Below, piece after piece: positions 1 through 6,217 of a stretch of DNA of 6,821 bases. The notes under the pieces were generated by a model, which was not told the DNA's origin, did no database searches, and worked only from the letters and a program-made list of their open reading frames with translations. This stretch comes from Erysipelotrichia bacterium. Lineage in GTDB: Bacteria; Bacillota_I; Bacilli_A; RFN20; CAG-826. The stretch spans positions 1 through 6,821 of the forward strand of contig JAAZFO010000030.1 of NCBI GenBank assembly GCA_012511695.1, in the 5' to 3' direction. The stretch's first letter is position 1; every line of letters starts with the position of its first letter. The translations under genes were made by a program, and so were the position numbers.

Positions 1-9
1 ACTAGTCTC

Positions 10-732
10 ATGCAGAAGCACACCAATCTCATTTATGGCAAAAACCCCTTAATTGAAGCGATTAAAACTAGTCGTGTCATTAAGGTTTTTTTGATTCATA
101 AGTTTAGTGATGAAAAGATTTTAGCGCTGCTCGATGATCACCATTTACCGATTACTTATCTCACGTCGAGTGAGATGGATAAGATGTGTAAAGGTGTCCA
201 TCAAGGGGTGGCAGCGGAACTAAAACCTTATCAAACTGTCAGCTTAGAACAAATCATTTCAAGAGCTGAAAAACTAGATAAAAAAATTATTGTGATGCTG
301 GATAACATCAATGACCCGCATAATTTAGGCGCTATTTTAAGAAGTGCAGATTTTTTTGGGGTAGCTGGTGTTGTTTTGCCGAAACATAGGTCTGTTTCTT
401 TAAACGCGACCGTCGCAAAAACTAGCGCTGGCGCGATTAATTATGTGCCTGTTTCAGTGGTTAATAACCTTAATCAGGCCATTCAAGCATTAAAGAAAGT
501 AGGTTATTGGGTTGTCGCGACTGATAGTAGCGCCACTCAAAACTATACCGACCTCAAGTACGACTTTCCCGTGGTAATTATTATAGGTAGCGAAGGCAAA
601 GGAATCTCATCACTAGTGCTAAAGAATTCCGATTTCGTGGTTAAAATTCCTCAGTTTGGCCATATCAATTCTTTAAACGCTTCCGTGGCTGCCGGCGTTA
701 TATTAGCGGAGGTGCATAAATTCAATATCTAA
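10..732 (+). CDS. rlmB: 23S rRNA (guanosine-2'-O-)-methyltransferase RlmB (SpoU/TrmH family)
   Basis: The 240-residue product is a complete SpoU-class SAM-dependent RNA ribose methyltransferase. By family knowledge it methylates the 2'-OH of a guanosine in the peptidyl-transferase region of 23S rRNA (G2251 in E. coli). Residues 1 to about 75 form the small substrate-binding domain, opening with the usual IYGKNPLIEA. The knotted catalytic domain follows, with motif 1 at 101-113 (NDPHNLGAILRSA), motif 2 at 193-200 (GSEGKGIS) and motif 3 at about 213-229 (IPQFGHINSLNASVAAG). Length and both ends match the family. Only nine bases precede the ATG and they hold no ribosome binding site, so the start rests on protein similarity; the frame stays open to the window edge. 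The stop is followed directly by the ribosome binding site of the sigma-like gene, so the two are probably cotranscribed. RlmB is assigned over the relative TrmH from its length and N-terminal domain. Confidence 0.93.
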   Translation: MQKHTNLIYGKNPLIEAIKTSRVIKVFLIHKFSDEKILALLDDHHLPITYLTSSEMDKMCKGVHQGVAAELKPYQTVSLEQIISRAEKLDKKIIVMLDNINDPHNLGAILRSADFFGVAGVVLPKHRSVSLNATVAKTSAGAINYVPVSVVNNLNQAIQALKKVGYWVVATDSSATQNYTDLKYDFPVVIIIGSEGKGISSLVLKNSDFVVKIPQFGHINSLNASVAAGVILAEVHKFNI

Positions 733-747
733 AAAGGAGATATGAAT

Positions 748-1377
748 ATGCCCAAGAAGCTACCCCGTAATCGTTTAACAGATGAATATTTACACACCCT
801 TTGTGCTCAAGGAAATCATGATGCTTATATGCTATTAGCGAATCGTTACCAGCGCTATAGCAGAAAGATTATTAACCAAATTTTAGAAGAATATCCAGGT
901 TCTGGTATAAGTTTCCATGAATTGATGGCGGTTAATAACGATCGCTTCCCTTATATAGTGCAAAAATTTAACCCAGAATTAAACTATTTTTATGCTTTTT
1001 GGCGAAAAGTGATTTCACGGTCAATTATGGATTATGTTATGCAAAATTCCTACAATGCACGTGCGAGAACATTTAAAGGTACCTTTATTTTAGATGATGA
1101 AAATGATGAAAGAATTGCTATTTGTCGGTATCTACACGAAGAAGATGAAAGTTATCTTATCCAATGGCAGATAAGAGAAATCGCTGAGTTGGTTGAGACT
1201 AATGCTCAATTATTTGAATACAAAGAGCGCTTAGTTTTACAATGCATTTTTCAAGGATTAACGCTGAGCGAGATCGCAAAAAGCGGTCTTATAAAACGCT
1301 CAACTTTATATTTAACTTATAATAAAGTCATTGAAAAATTGAAAAAACTTCTCAAGATTAATGAGCAAATATTTTGA
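748..1377 (+). CDS. Divergent SigH-like sigma-70 family protein
   Basis: This 209-residue protein looks like a small sigma factor of the SigH type. Residues 10-98 resemble region 2, with a NRLTDEYL-type opening, ANRYQRYSRKII, then a stretch ending YFYAFWRKVISRSIMDYV, which parallels the FKAFAELCITRQIITAI block of Bacillus SigH. Residues 155-203 resemble region 4, with a helix-turn-helix around 170-192 (LTLSEIAKSGLIKRSTLY). The acidic linker 113-135 matches the variable spacer between regions. The core-binding region 2.2, normally close to DLxQEGxxGL, is strongly altered here to ELMAVNNDRFPYI, so activity as a normal sigma factor is uncertain. Position supports the call: in Bacillus rlmB lies just upstream of yacP-sigH. 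I chose ATG 748 over ATG 742 because AAGGAG at 734-739 lies 8 bases from 748 but only 2 from 742. The gene ends in TGA. It could instead be a degenerate sigma-like regulator. Its target promoters cannot be read from the sequence. Confidence 0.72.
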   Translation: MPKKLPRNRLTDEYLHTLCAQGNHDAYMLLANRYQRYSRKIINQILEEYPGSGISFHELMAVNNDRFPYIVQKFNPELNYFYAFWRKVISRSIMDYVMQNSYNARARTFKGTFILDDENDERIAICRYLHEEDESYLIQWQIREIAELVETNAQLFEYKERLVLQCIFQGLTLSEIAKSGLIKRSTLYLTYNKVIEKLKKLLKINEQIF

Positions 1378-1380
1378 CAT

Positions 1381-1413
1381 ATATGAGGAATCACATAGTG
1401 AAGGTGCTCATAT
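1381..1413 (+). repeat. Nested inverted repeat between sigma gene and ecfA1
   Basis: ATATGAG at 1381-1387 is the perfect complement of CTCATAT at 1407-1413. Inside it, TCAC (1391-1394) and GTGA (1398-1401) form a second dyad around ATA. A perfect 10-base palindrome, ATATCGATAT, overlaps the right arm at 1410-1419. A T-run lies at 1423-1428, about nine bases beyond the outer stem. That spacing is too long for a standard intrinsic terminator, so an operator just upstream of the ecfA1 promoter is equally possible. The dyads are seen; their role is inferred. Confidence 0.4.
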
Positions 1414-1436
1414 CGATATATATTTTTTAACGTGCG

Positions 1437-1445
1437 TGCTATAAT
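1437..1445 (+). promoter_or_regulatory. Extended -10 promoter of the ecf operon
   Basis: TG at 1437-1438, one base, then a perfect TATAAT at 1440-1445 make an ideal extended -10 element. No good -35 box is seen 17 bases upstream (TATATA at 1417-1422), which extended -10 promoters can do without. Transcription would start around 1452-1453, at or next to the A of the ecfA1 ATG. The preceding TTTTTAACGTGCGTG (1424-1438) recurs with one change upstream of the yebC-type gene at 4796-4810. Confidence 0.6.
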
Positions 1446-1452
1446 GCCTAGC

Positions 1453-2271
1453 ATGAGCAAATTAGAAGTAAAAAATTTGACATTTTCCTACGATAACGAA
1501 GTCAATGTGATCGATGACATTTCTTTTAAAGTTGACAAAGGACAGTTTATTTCAATTATTGGTCATAATGGCTCCGGTAAATCAACACTGGCTAAATTAA
1601 TCGTCGGCTTGCTTGATTTTAATAGTGGGCAAATTTTTTTTGATAATGAAGAATTGACGAAAAAAAATATGAATAAGTTGCAAACCAAAACCGCGCTAGT
1701 CTTTCAAAATCCTGATAATCAATTTATCGGCACGACAGTAGAAGATGATATCGCTTTTGGTTTAGAATAAATCAATTTTCCTCATGAAAAAATGCAAGCA
1801 GAAATAGAGCGTTTTGCGCAAGAAGTCGGGATGCTTGATTATTTAAAAAAAGAACCTAACAAGCTTTCTGGTGGGCAAAAGCAACGGGTTGCAATTGCTG
1901 GAGCTTTAATTTTACATCCCGATATTTTGATTTTGGATGAAGCGACTTCAATGCTTGATCCAAAGGGCAAAGCAACGGTACGTCGTGTCATTAATCGCTT
2001 GCACCGGGAAAAGAAGGATCTAACGATTATTGCAATCACTCATGATATCAACGAAGCGATGCTCAGTGATGAGGTCCTCGTGTTAAGCCGTGGAAAACTA
2101 ATCAAAAAAGGCTCACCAAAAGTAGTGCTACGCGATGAAGAAACGCTCCGTTCTTTGCGTTTGGATATGCCTTTTATATATCGTTTTGAGAAAAGTTTAA
2201 ATGAAATCGGTATCAAAGCAAAAGCGGAAACTATCGATCAATTAGTGGAGAGCATATGGGCATCAAAGTAA
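1453..2271 (+). CDS. ecfA1: EcfA1, ECF transporter ATPase, interrupted by in-frame TAA at 1768-1770
   Basis: This is one of the two nucleotide-binding subunits of the energy-coupling factor (ECF) transporter, which burns ATP at the inner membrane face to drive uptake of vitamins or metals through interchangeable S components. From ATG 1453 the frame has 272 amino-acid codons plus one internal stop. Walker A is GHNGSGKST (37-45), the Q-loop is VFQNPDNQ (83-90), the signature is LSGGQ (138-142), Walker B ends in LDE (161-163), and the H-loop histidine is 197. Codon 106 is TAA, between FGLE and INFPHEKM, where relatives continue unbroken; no frame shift accompanies it. Termination there would remove the signature, Walker B and H-loop, leaving no working ATPase. 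ATG 1792 is in frame downstream but has no ribosome binding site. The start at 1453 gives the usual N-terminus MSKLEVKNLTFSY; the frame extends upstream to GTG 1432, but that lies in the promoter. No Shine-Dalgarno sequence precedes 1453, suggesting leaderless translation. Confidence 0.88.
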
Positions 2272-3113
2272 GTAACGTCTCCTATACTTATCAAAAAAAA
2301 GCAGTGACCGCTACTTTGGCGCTTAACGATGTTTCTTTAGAAATTGCTACTAATGATTTTGTGGCTTTAGTTGGAGAAACTGGTAGTGGTAAATCCACAT
2401 TAGTCCAATGTTTTAATGGTTTGATTTTTCCTGATCAAGGTGAAGTCAAAGTCGACGATTTTGTTATTTCTTATAAAAATCGTAAGAGCCGTTCACTAAA
2501 AAACCTAAGAAAACATGTCGGCTTGGTTTTTCAGTTTCCTGAGTATCAATTGTTTGAAGAAACAGTTGAAAAAGACGTGGCTTTTGGTGTGAAAAATTTT
2601 GGGGTGAAAGGTGAAGAAGCTTTAAAGCAAGCACACCGTGCCTTACAATTAGTCGGACTTGATGAGTCATATTATCAAAGACCTCCTTTTGAATTGAGTG
2701 GTGGTGAAAAAAGAAAAGTAGCGATCGCTGGCATCTTAGTCATTAATCCCGAGATTTTAATTTTTGATGAGCCGACTGTGGGACTAGATCCTGAAAGTAG
2801 CAAACAATTAATGGCTCTGATTTGTCAATTGCACGCGCAAGGAAAAACAATCATCGTGGTAACACATGATATGAATTTAGTTAACACGTATGCTAAAAAA
2901 GCCTTAATGCTTGACCGAGGGAAGTTAGTATTTTCTGGCACCCCAAACGGTTTATTTTCTCACATTCAAAATTATGACCGTTTAGACATTCCTTCTTTAA
3001 TGAAAGTAGCGCTAAAGCTTAAAGAAAAAGGGATGGACTTACCTTTAGAAGACATTCGCACTATTGAAGATTTGTTGCCATACATTGTGAAGTGGAGGAA
3101 AAAAGATGTCTAG
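2256..3113 (+). CDS. ecfA2: EcfA2, ECF transporter ATP-binding subunit
   Basis: This is the second ATPase of the ECF transporter; in the family it pairs with EcfA1 and docks on EcfT. The 285-residue protein is intact, with Walker A GETGSGKST (40-48), Q-loop glutamine 93 in VFQFPEYQLF, signature LSGGEKRKVAIAG (147-159), Walker B LIFDEP (168-173) and H-loop histidine 204 in VVTHD. The QFPEYQLF block after the Q-loop is typical of EcfA2, where EcfA1 has QNPDNQ, and this fixes which paralogue is which. The C-terminal extension after about 225 is the usual ECF-specific domain. ATG 2256 is preceded by GTGGAG at 2245-2250, five bases away, and overlaps the end of ecfA1 by 16 bases, so translation is probably coupled. 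It ends in TAG inside the start of ecfT. Confidence 0.95.
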   Translation: MGIKVSNVSYTYQKKAVTATLALNDVSLEIATNDFVALVGETGSGKSTLVQCFNGLIFPDQGEVKVDDFVISYKNRKSRSLKNLRKHVGLVFQFPEYQLFEETVEKDVAFGVKNFGVKGEEALKQAHRALQLVGLDESYYQRPPFELSGGEKRKVAIAGILVINPEILIFDEPTVGLDPESSKQLMALICQLHAQGKTIIVVTHDMNLVNTYAKKALMLDRGKLVFSGTPNGLFSHIQNYDRLDIPSLMKVALKLKEKGMDLPLEDIRTIEDLLPYIVKWRKKDV

Positions 3114-3984
3114 TATGACTTTTGGACGTTATGTTTTTCATGAAACATATATCCATCGTCTCGATGCTCGCAATAAAATCTTTTTGATGATCATCTTTAT
3201 GATTGGGATTTTCTTTCAATTTAATTTATGGTCTACCGCCCTTTTGCTGAGCGGCCTCTATGTCGTTTTATTAGTCATTTTCATTGCAATGGCCCGGATT
3301 AATTTTCTTAGTTTGTTCCGCTCTCTCGGTGGGATGTGGTTTTTTATTATAATTTTGATGGCGATTTATATTTTTATTCCGAACAATAATTATTATTTAC
3401 CGACTGCTTTTACGATCGGCAATACCGCTGTTAAGTGGGATGCCATTTGCCAATCCGTTTATATCATTATGCGTCTTGTCCTTATGTTGTCATTAACGAT
3501 GATTTTAACAAGCACGACTAAACCAATGGATATGACATATGCTTTTGAGTGGTATATGAAACCGCTGAAACCTCTGCACTTTCCTGTCCATGAAATTTCG
3601 ATGACTCTCTCAATTGCTTTACGCTTTATCCCCACCTTACTTGATGAGACGCAGCGCATTATAAAGGCGCAGGCATCTCGTGGCATTGATTTTAACCACG
3701 GGGGTATTTTCAAGCGATTTGGGGCCATTATCGCCCTTATTATCCCTTTATTTGTATCCGCTTTAGAAAGAAGTGAAGAGTTGGCTAATGCCATGATTGT
3801 TAGAGGGTATGATCCAAAAGCTAAACGTTCAAGATATCATTTACTCAAGTTTTCTTATCGCGATATTTTTGCCTTTTTATTAGTGGGAGGTTTGTTCGCT
3901 TTAATCATTTATTTATCGGTGATTGACACTAAACAAAATCCGTTAGATTTAATGGAAATCATTTTTAAGGTCAAAGGTTTTTAA
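3106..3984 (+). CDS. ecfT: EcfT, ECF transporter transmembrane scaffold
   Basis: EcfT is the membrane subunit that links the two ATPases to the substrate-binding S component. The 292-residue protein has hydrophobic segments at about 23-39, 43-63, 76-92, 112-134 and 253-273, with a further one near 205-219. The cytoplasmic coupling helices carry the family's two Ala-Arg-Gly-type motifs: ASRG at 190-193 (in KAQASRGIDF) and VRGY at 232-235 (in NAMIVRGYDP). These contact the grooves of the ATPases. The N-terminus FGRYV...SxxHRLDARNK-like (here IHRLDARNKI at 16-25) is typical. The start at 3106 is supported by GGAGG at 3094-3098, seven bases upstream, and overlaps ecfA2 by 8 bases. No S-component gene is next to it, which fits a shared (group II) ECF module serving S components encoded elsewhere. 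Confidence 0.94.
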   Translation: MSSMTFGRYVFHETYIHRLDARNKIFLMIIFMIGIFFQFNLWSTALLLSGLYVVLLVIFIAMARINFLSLFRSLGGMWFFIIILMAIYIFIPNNNYYLPTAFTIGNTAVKWDAICQSVYIIMRLVLMLSLTMILTSTTKPMDMTYAFEWYMKPLKPLHFPVHEISMTLSIALRFIPTLLDETQRIIKAQASRGIDFNHGGIFKRFGAIIALIIPLFVSALERSEELANAMIVRGYDPKAKRSRYHLLKFSYRDIFAFLLVGGLFALIIYLSVIDTKQNPLDLMEIIFKVKGF

Positions 3985-4718
3985 TGATGAAAATATTTGG
4001 GACGTGCGCTTATAAAGGAACCAATTACCACGGTTGGCAAAAACAAGTTGATCGAGTTAGTGTTCAAAATACCATTGAAGAAGCTCTTTCGCTTATTTAT
4101 AATACGAAAATTACGATATTTGGCAGTGGAAGAACTGATGCGGGTACGCATGCCCATAGGCAATCTTTTCATTTTGAAGCGCCTAAACAAAAAGATTTAG
4201 CGCAACTAACTTATGCTTTAAACAAAATCTTACCAGTAGATATTAAGATTCATGGACTGTCTACTGTGGATGATAGTTTTCATGCTCGTTTTTCGGTAAA
4301 AAGAAAAATCTATGAATATCACATTGTCTTGACTAATAAAGAGCCCTTCTTTTATGGCACCGCTTATATTTATCCATTTGAATTTGACTATCCACTCTTT
4401 AAAAAAGCTTTGCAACTCTTTATTGGCGAACACAATTTTCAAGATTTCACTTCTAGAGAAGATGATGAATTTAATTTTGTTAGGGTTATTTATGATATCA
4501 AGGTAAAGAAAAAAGGAAATTTAGTAATCGTCACTTTCGAAGGAAATGGTTTCATGCGCTATCAAATCAGAAATATAGTCGGCACGGCACTTGCTGTTGC
4601 TAGTAAAAAAGAACTGCTGGATTTTATCACTGCCCATCTCGAACACACGAAAGACCGCGCTATTGTGTCTTATAAGGCTCCAGCTTGTGGTTTATACTTA
4701 GCGGATGTAAAATACTAA
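3984..4718 (+). CDS. truA: tRNA pseudouridine(38-40) synthase TruA
   Basis: TruA converts uridines 38, 39 and 40 in the anticodon arm of many tRNAs to pseudouridine. The 244-residue product starts with the family pattern YKGTNYHGWQ (10-19) and carries the catalytic aspartate D52 in GRTDAGTHA (49-57), where most relatives have GVHA. The second-domain landmarks FQDFTSR and the C-terminal FMRYQIRNIVGT are present, and the length is normal. It begins one base inside the ecfT stop (TAATG), with a weak AAAGG at 3973-3977 ahead, so it depends on translational coupling and belongs to the ecf transcript. ecfA1-ecfA2-ecfT-truA is a conserved order in Bacillota. A second ATG at 3987 is an equally possible start. 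Confidence 0.94.
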   Translation: MMKIFGTCAYKGTNYHGWQKQVDRVSVQNTIEEALSLIYNTKITIFGSGRTDAGTHAHRQSFHFEAPKQKDLAQLTYALNKILPVDIKIHGLSTVDDSFHARFSVKRKIYEYHIVLTNKEPFFYGTAYIYPFEFDYPLFKKALQLFIGEHNFQDFTSREDDEFNFVRVIYDIKVKKKGNLVIVTFEGNGFMRYQIRNIVGTALAVASKKELLDFITAHLEHTKDRAIVSYKAPACGLYLADVKY

Positions 4719-4720
4719 AT

Positions 4721-4747
4721 TTGACACTGCAACTCTTTTTCTTTACT
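4721..4747 (+). promoter_or_regulatory. Weak sigma-70 promoter candidate upstream of yebC-type gene
   Basis: A perfect -35 hexamer, TTGACA, lies at 4721-4726, just after the truA stop. The best -10 is TTTACT at 4742-4747, only 15 bases away and four of six matches, so the pair is poor. It may be chance in AT-rich sequence, or a distal promoter in addition to the one near 4810. Confidence 0.25.
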
Positions 4748-4760
4748 GTGTAAATAGGTG

Positions 4761-4787
4761 AAAAGACAATCATTTTTGTGATGTTTT
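4761..4787 (+). other. Imperfect hairpin downstream of truA
   Basis: ATCA (4769-4772) and TGAT (4779-4782) pair around a TTTTTG loop. With one bulged A the stem continues through C4767-G4783 to A4763-T4787. A T-rich stretch follows at 4793-4800. It could weakly terminate the ecf-truA transcript, but the stem is AT-rich and no clear U-tract abuts it. Confidence 0.22.
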
Positions 4788-4795
4788 AATCGTTA

Positions 4796-4825
4796 TTTTT
4801 AACATGCGTGATAATTTTAACGCAT
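4796..4825 (+). promoter_or_regulatory. Putative promoter/operator of the yebC-type gene
   Basis: GATAAT at 4810-4815 matches the -10 consensus at five of six positions and is preceded by TTTTTAACATGCGTG (4796-4810), nearly identical to the sequence ahead of the ecfA1 -10 box. ATGCGT (4804-4809) and ACGCAT (4820-4825) form a perfect 6-base inverted repeat flanking the -10. Transcription would start near 4822, leaving AAGGAG at 4831-4836 in a short leader, five bases from the ATG. No convincing -35 is present. The sequence matches are seen; the promoter role is inferred. Confidence 0.45.
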
Positions 4826-4841
4826 ATATTAAGGAGTTTTT

Positions 4842-5549
4842 ATGGGAAGAGCATATCAAGTAAGAGCCAGATCTATGGCGGCGACTGCCGCAAAAAAATC
4901 AGCCCTCTATATGAGAGCGAGCAAAGAAATATATATGGCCGCTAAATCTGGTGTTCCTGATCCAGAGATGAACTTAACGCTGCGTTCAGTAATTGAAAAA
5001 TGGCGCGGTCAAAACGTCACCAAGGACGTGATTGAAAGGGCAATTCAAAAAGCTAAAGGTGGCGACTCTGAAAATTATATTGAAGGTCGTTATGAGGCTT
5101 TTGGTCCTGGTGGTTCTCTTTTTGTTGTCGAGACATTAAGTGATAATTCTAATCGCGCTTTTATTGAATTAAGGACGGCTTTTACTAAAAAAGGCGGTCA
5201 TTTAGGGGTTACTATTTATAATTTTACACAAGTGGGTCTTTTTGTCTTCGATGGCACAAATCGCGATGAAATTGAAGAAAAATTAATTCTTTCGGATGTC
5301 GATGTCCAAGAAGTCAGTTTGGAAGAAGGTATGATTGAGGTCCTCGTTGAACCTTCAGCCTATGGGCAAGCTAGACAAGTGCTCAACGAGATGGGTATTT
5401 CTGATTTTAAGATTGCTGAAATTGCTTTTTTGCCAAACGAAGCAATTGAGATTACTGATGAAGAAGAAAAGCTAAAATTTGAACAATTGTGTGATGTACT
5501 CGACGAACTCCAAGACGTCCAAAATGTTTATCATAACGTCAAACAATAA
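4842..5549 (+). CDS. YebC/PmpR/TACO1-family protein (YeeI/YeeN-like)
   Basis: The 235-residue protein is a full-length member of the YebC family, annotated for years as a transcriptional regulator; mitochondrial TACO1 and recent bacterial work point to a role in translation, easing ribosome stalling on proline-rich stretches. The N-terminal block MGRAYQVRARSMAATAAKKSA, followed by KEIYMAAKSGVPDPEMN and the later VIERAIQKAKGG and YEAFGPGGS, is diagnostic. The C-terminal half holds the two alpha-beta domains, ending in VQNVYHNV as in the YeeN/YeeI subgroup rather than classical YebC. Residue 54 is tryptophan (EKWRGQN) where relatives usually have a small residue. Start ATG 4842 follows AAGGAG at 4831-4836. 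The gene stands alone between truA and rplM, which are often close together in Bacillota, so it looks inserted into a translation-related cluster. Family assignment is firm; the precise cellular role is not shown by the sequence. Confidence 0.9.
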   Translation: MGRAYQVRARSMAATAAKKSALYMRASKEIYMAAKSGVPDPEMNLTLRSVIEKWRGQNVTKDVIERAIQKAKGGDSENYIEGRYEAFGPGGSLFVVETLSDNSNRAFIELRTAFTKKGGHLGVTIYNFTQVGLFVFDGTNRDEIEEKLILSDVDVQEVSLEEGMIEVLVEPSAYGQARQVLNEMGISDFKIAEIAFLPNEAIEITDEEEKLKFEQLCDVLDELQDVQNVYHNVKQ

Positions 5550-5598
5550 TTAACCCACTGTTAATGAAAAACTACATTGTAAAAGGTTTTGTTTTTTC

Positions 5599-5627
5599 TT
5601 GTTTTTTCATCAAAAACAATATTTTTT
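5599..5627 (+). terminator. AT-rich hairpin, possible terminator of the yebC-type gene
   Basis: TTGTTTTT (5599-5606) and AAAAACAA (5612-5619) pair over eight bases around a five-base loop and are followed by six Ts at 5622-5627. The geometry is that of an intrinsic terminator, but the stem contains only one G-C pair, so its strength is doubtful. The rest of the gap from 5550 is AT-rich with no recognisable gene. Confidence 0.38.
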
Positions 5628-5660
5628 GTCCGTCTGGGTTTTATTTATTTAAATAATCAA

Positions 5661-5689
5661 TTGACATACGGACTATAAACAAGTAATAT
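5661..5689 (+). promoter_or_regulatory. Sigma-70 promoter of rplM-rpsI
   Basis: TTGACA at 5661-5666 is a perfect -35 hexamer. After a 17-base spacer comes TAATAT at 5684-5689, four of six matches to the -10 consensus. Transcription would begin near 5696, giving a leader of about 70 bases that contains the hairpin at 5706-5748. Distance and orientation fit the L13-S9 operon. Confidence 0.65.
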
Positions 5690-5696
5690 TTTTATC

Positions 5697-5756
5697 GGCA
5701 CAAAAGCTAAATTAGCGAAGTCCCCGGTAAGGAAAAAGTTAGTTTGGTAAAGGAGG
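5697..5756 (+). promoter_or_regulatory. L13-leader-like RNA hairpin next to the rplM ribosome binding site
   Basis: GCTAAATTAGC (5706-5716) can pair along all eleven positions with GTTAGTTTGGT (5738-5748), counting four G-U wobbles. A small inner stem, TCC (5721-5723) with GGA (5731-5733), sits in the enclosed loop. The Shine-Dalgarno AAAGGAGG (5749-5756) starts immediately after the outer stem. Low-GC Gram-positives are known to carry an L13 leader here (Rfam L13_leader), thought to let L13 control its own operon. The left arm can also fold on itself (GCTA-AAT-TAGC), giving a possible alternative state. The pairing is seen; ligand and mechanism are inferred. Confidence 0.6.
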
Positions 5757-5765
5757 ATTTAAGTT

Positions 5766-6206
5766 ATGCAACGTCAAACTACTATTGCAAAAACAAATGA
5801 AATCCAAAGAAAATGGTATGTTGTGGATGCCACAAATAAACCATTGGGAAGACTAGCCACTCAAGTCGCCCAAATTTTAGTTGGTAAAAACAAGCCAATT
5901 TGGACACCGAACGTTGACTGTGGTGACTACGTTATTATTATCAATGCTGAAAAAGTTTCTCTTTCGGGTGATAAAGTCAACAATAAAAAATATTACAATG
6001 TCTCTGGTTTTCCTGGCGGATTGCGGACTCGCACTGCAGGAACAATGCTTGAAAAATATCCAGTAGAAATGGTCGAACGCTGCCTTTATGGTATGATGCC
6101 AAAAGGGCGTCTAGGCCGTCAGATGAGAAAGAAGCTCTTTGTCTATGCTGGCCCAGAACATAAAAATAAAGCACAAACACCTGAAGTTCTTGAGCTCAAA
6201 TTCTAG
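5766..6206 (+). CDS. rplM: 50S ribosomal protein L13
   Basis: L13 binds 23S rRNA early in assembly of the large ribosomal subunit. The 146-residue protein has the normal length and landmarks: [18 protein letters not shown] near the N-terminus (15-32), [15 protein letters not shown] in the middle, and the signature region [22 protein letters not shown] around 108-129. The start ATG 5766 is fixed by AAAGGAGG at 5749-5756, nine bases upstream. The stop TAG (6204-6206) lies inside the ribosome binding site of rpsI, so the two are cotranscribed in the universal rplM-rpsI order. Expression probably starts at the promoter at 5661-5689 and is tuned by the leader hairpin. Confidence 0.97.
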   Translation: MQRQTTIAKTNEIQRKWYVVDATNKPLGRLATQVAQILVGKNKPIWTPNVDCGDYVIIINAEKVSLSGDKVNNKKYYNVSGFPGGLRTRTAGTMLEKYPVEMVERCLYGMMPKGRLGRQMRKKLFVYAGPEHKNKAQTPEVLELKF

Positions 6207-6217
6207 GAGGTCTTGAT

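Noticed and set aside
1375..1398. TGA as tryptophan (Mycoplasma code), which would extend the sigma-like protein to TAG at 1396-1398
   Set aside because: Every recognisable tryptophan in the conserved genes is TGG, and the extension would be only a few residues with no family support.
1432..1452. GTG 1432 or ATG 1444 as the ecfA1 start
   Set aside because: These codons lie in or beside the extended -10 promoter element and have no ribosome binding site; family members start at the MSKLEVKN position.
1792..2271. Second half of ecfA1 as a separate gene starting at ATG 1792
   Set aside because: There is no ribosome binding site, and the fragment lacks Walker A; it is simply the continuation of the ecfA1 frame after the internal TAA.
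3459..3794. Antisense open frame of 111 codons within ecfT
   Set aside because: It lies wholly opposite a strong conserved gene, shows no recognisable protein features, and is expected by chance opposite codon-biased sequence.
5881..6180. Short overlapping open frames on both strands inside rplM
   Set aside because: They are shadows of the L13 frame, with no ribosome binding sites or family resemblance.
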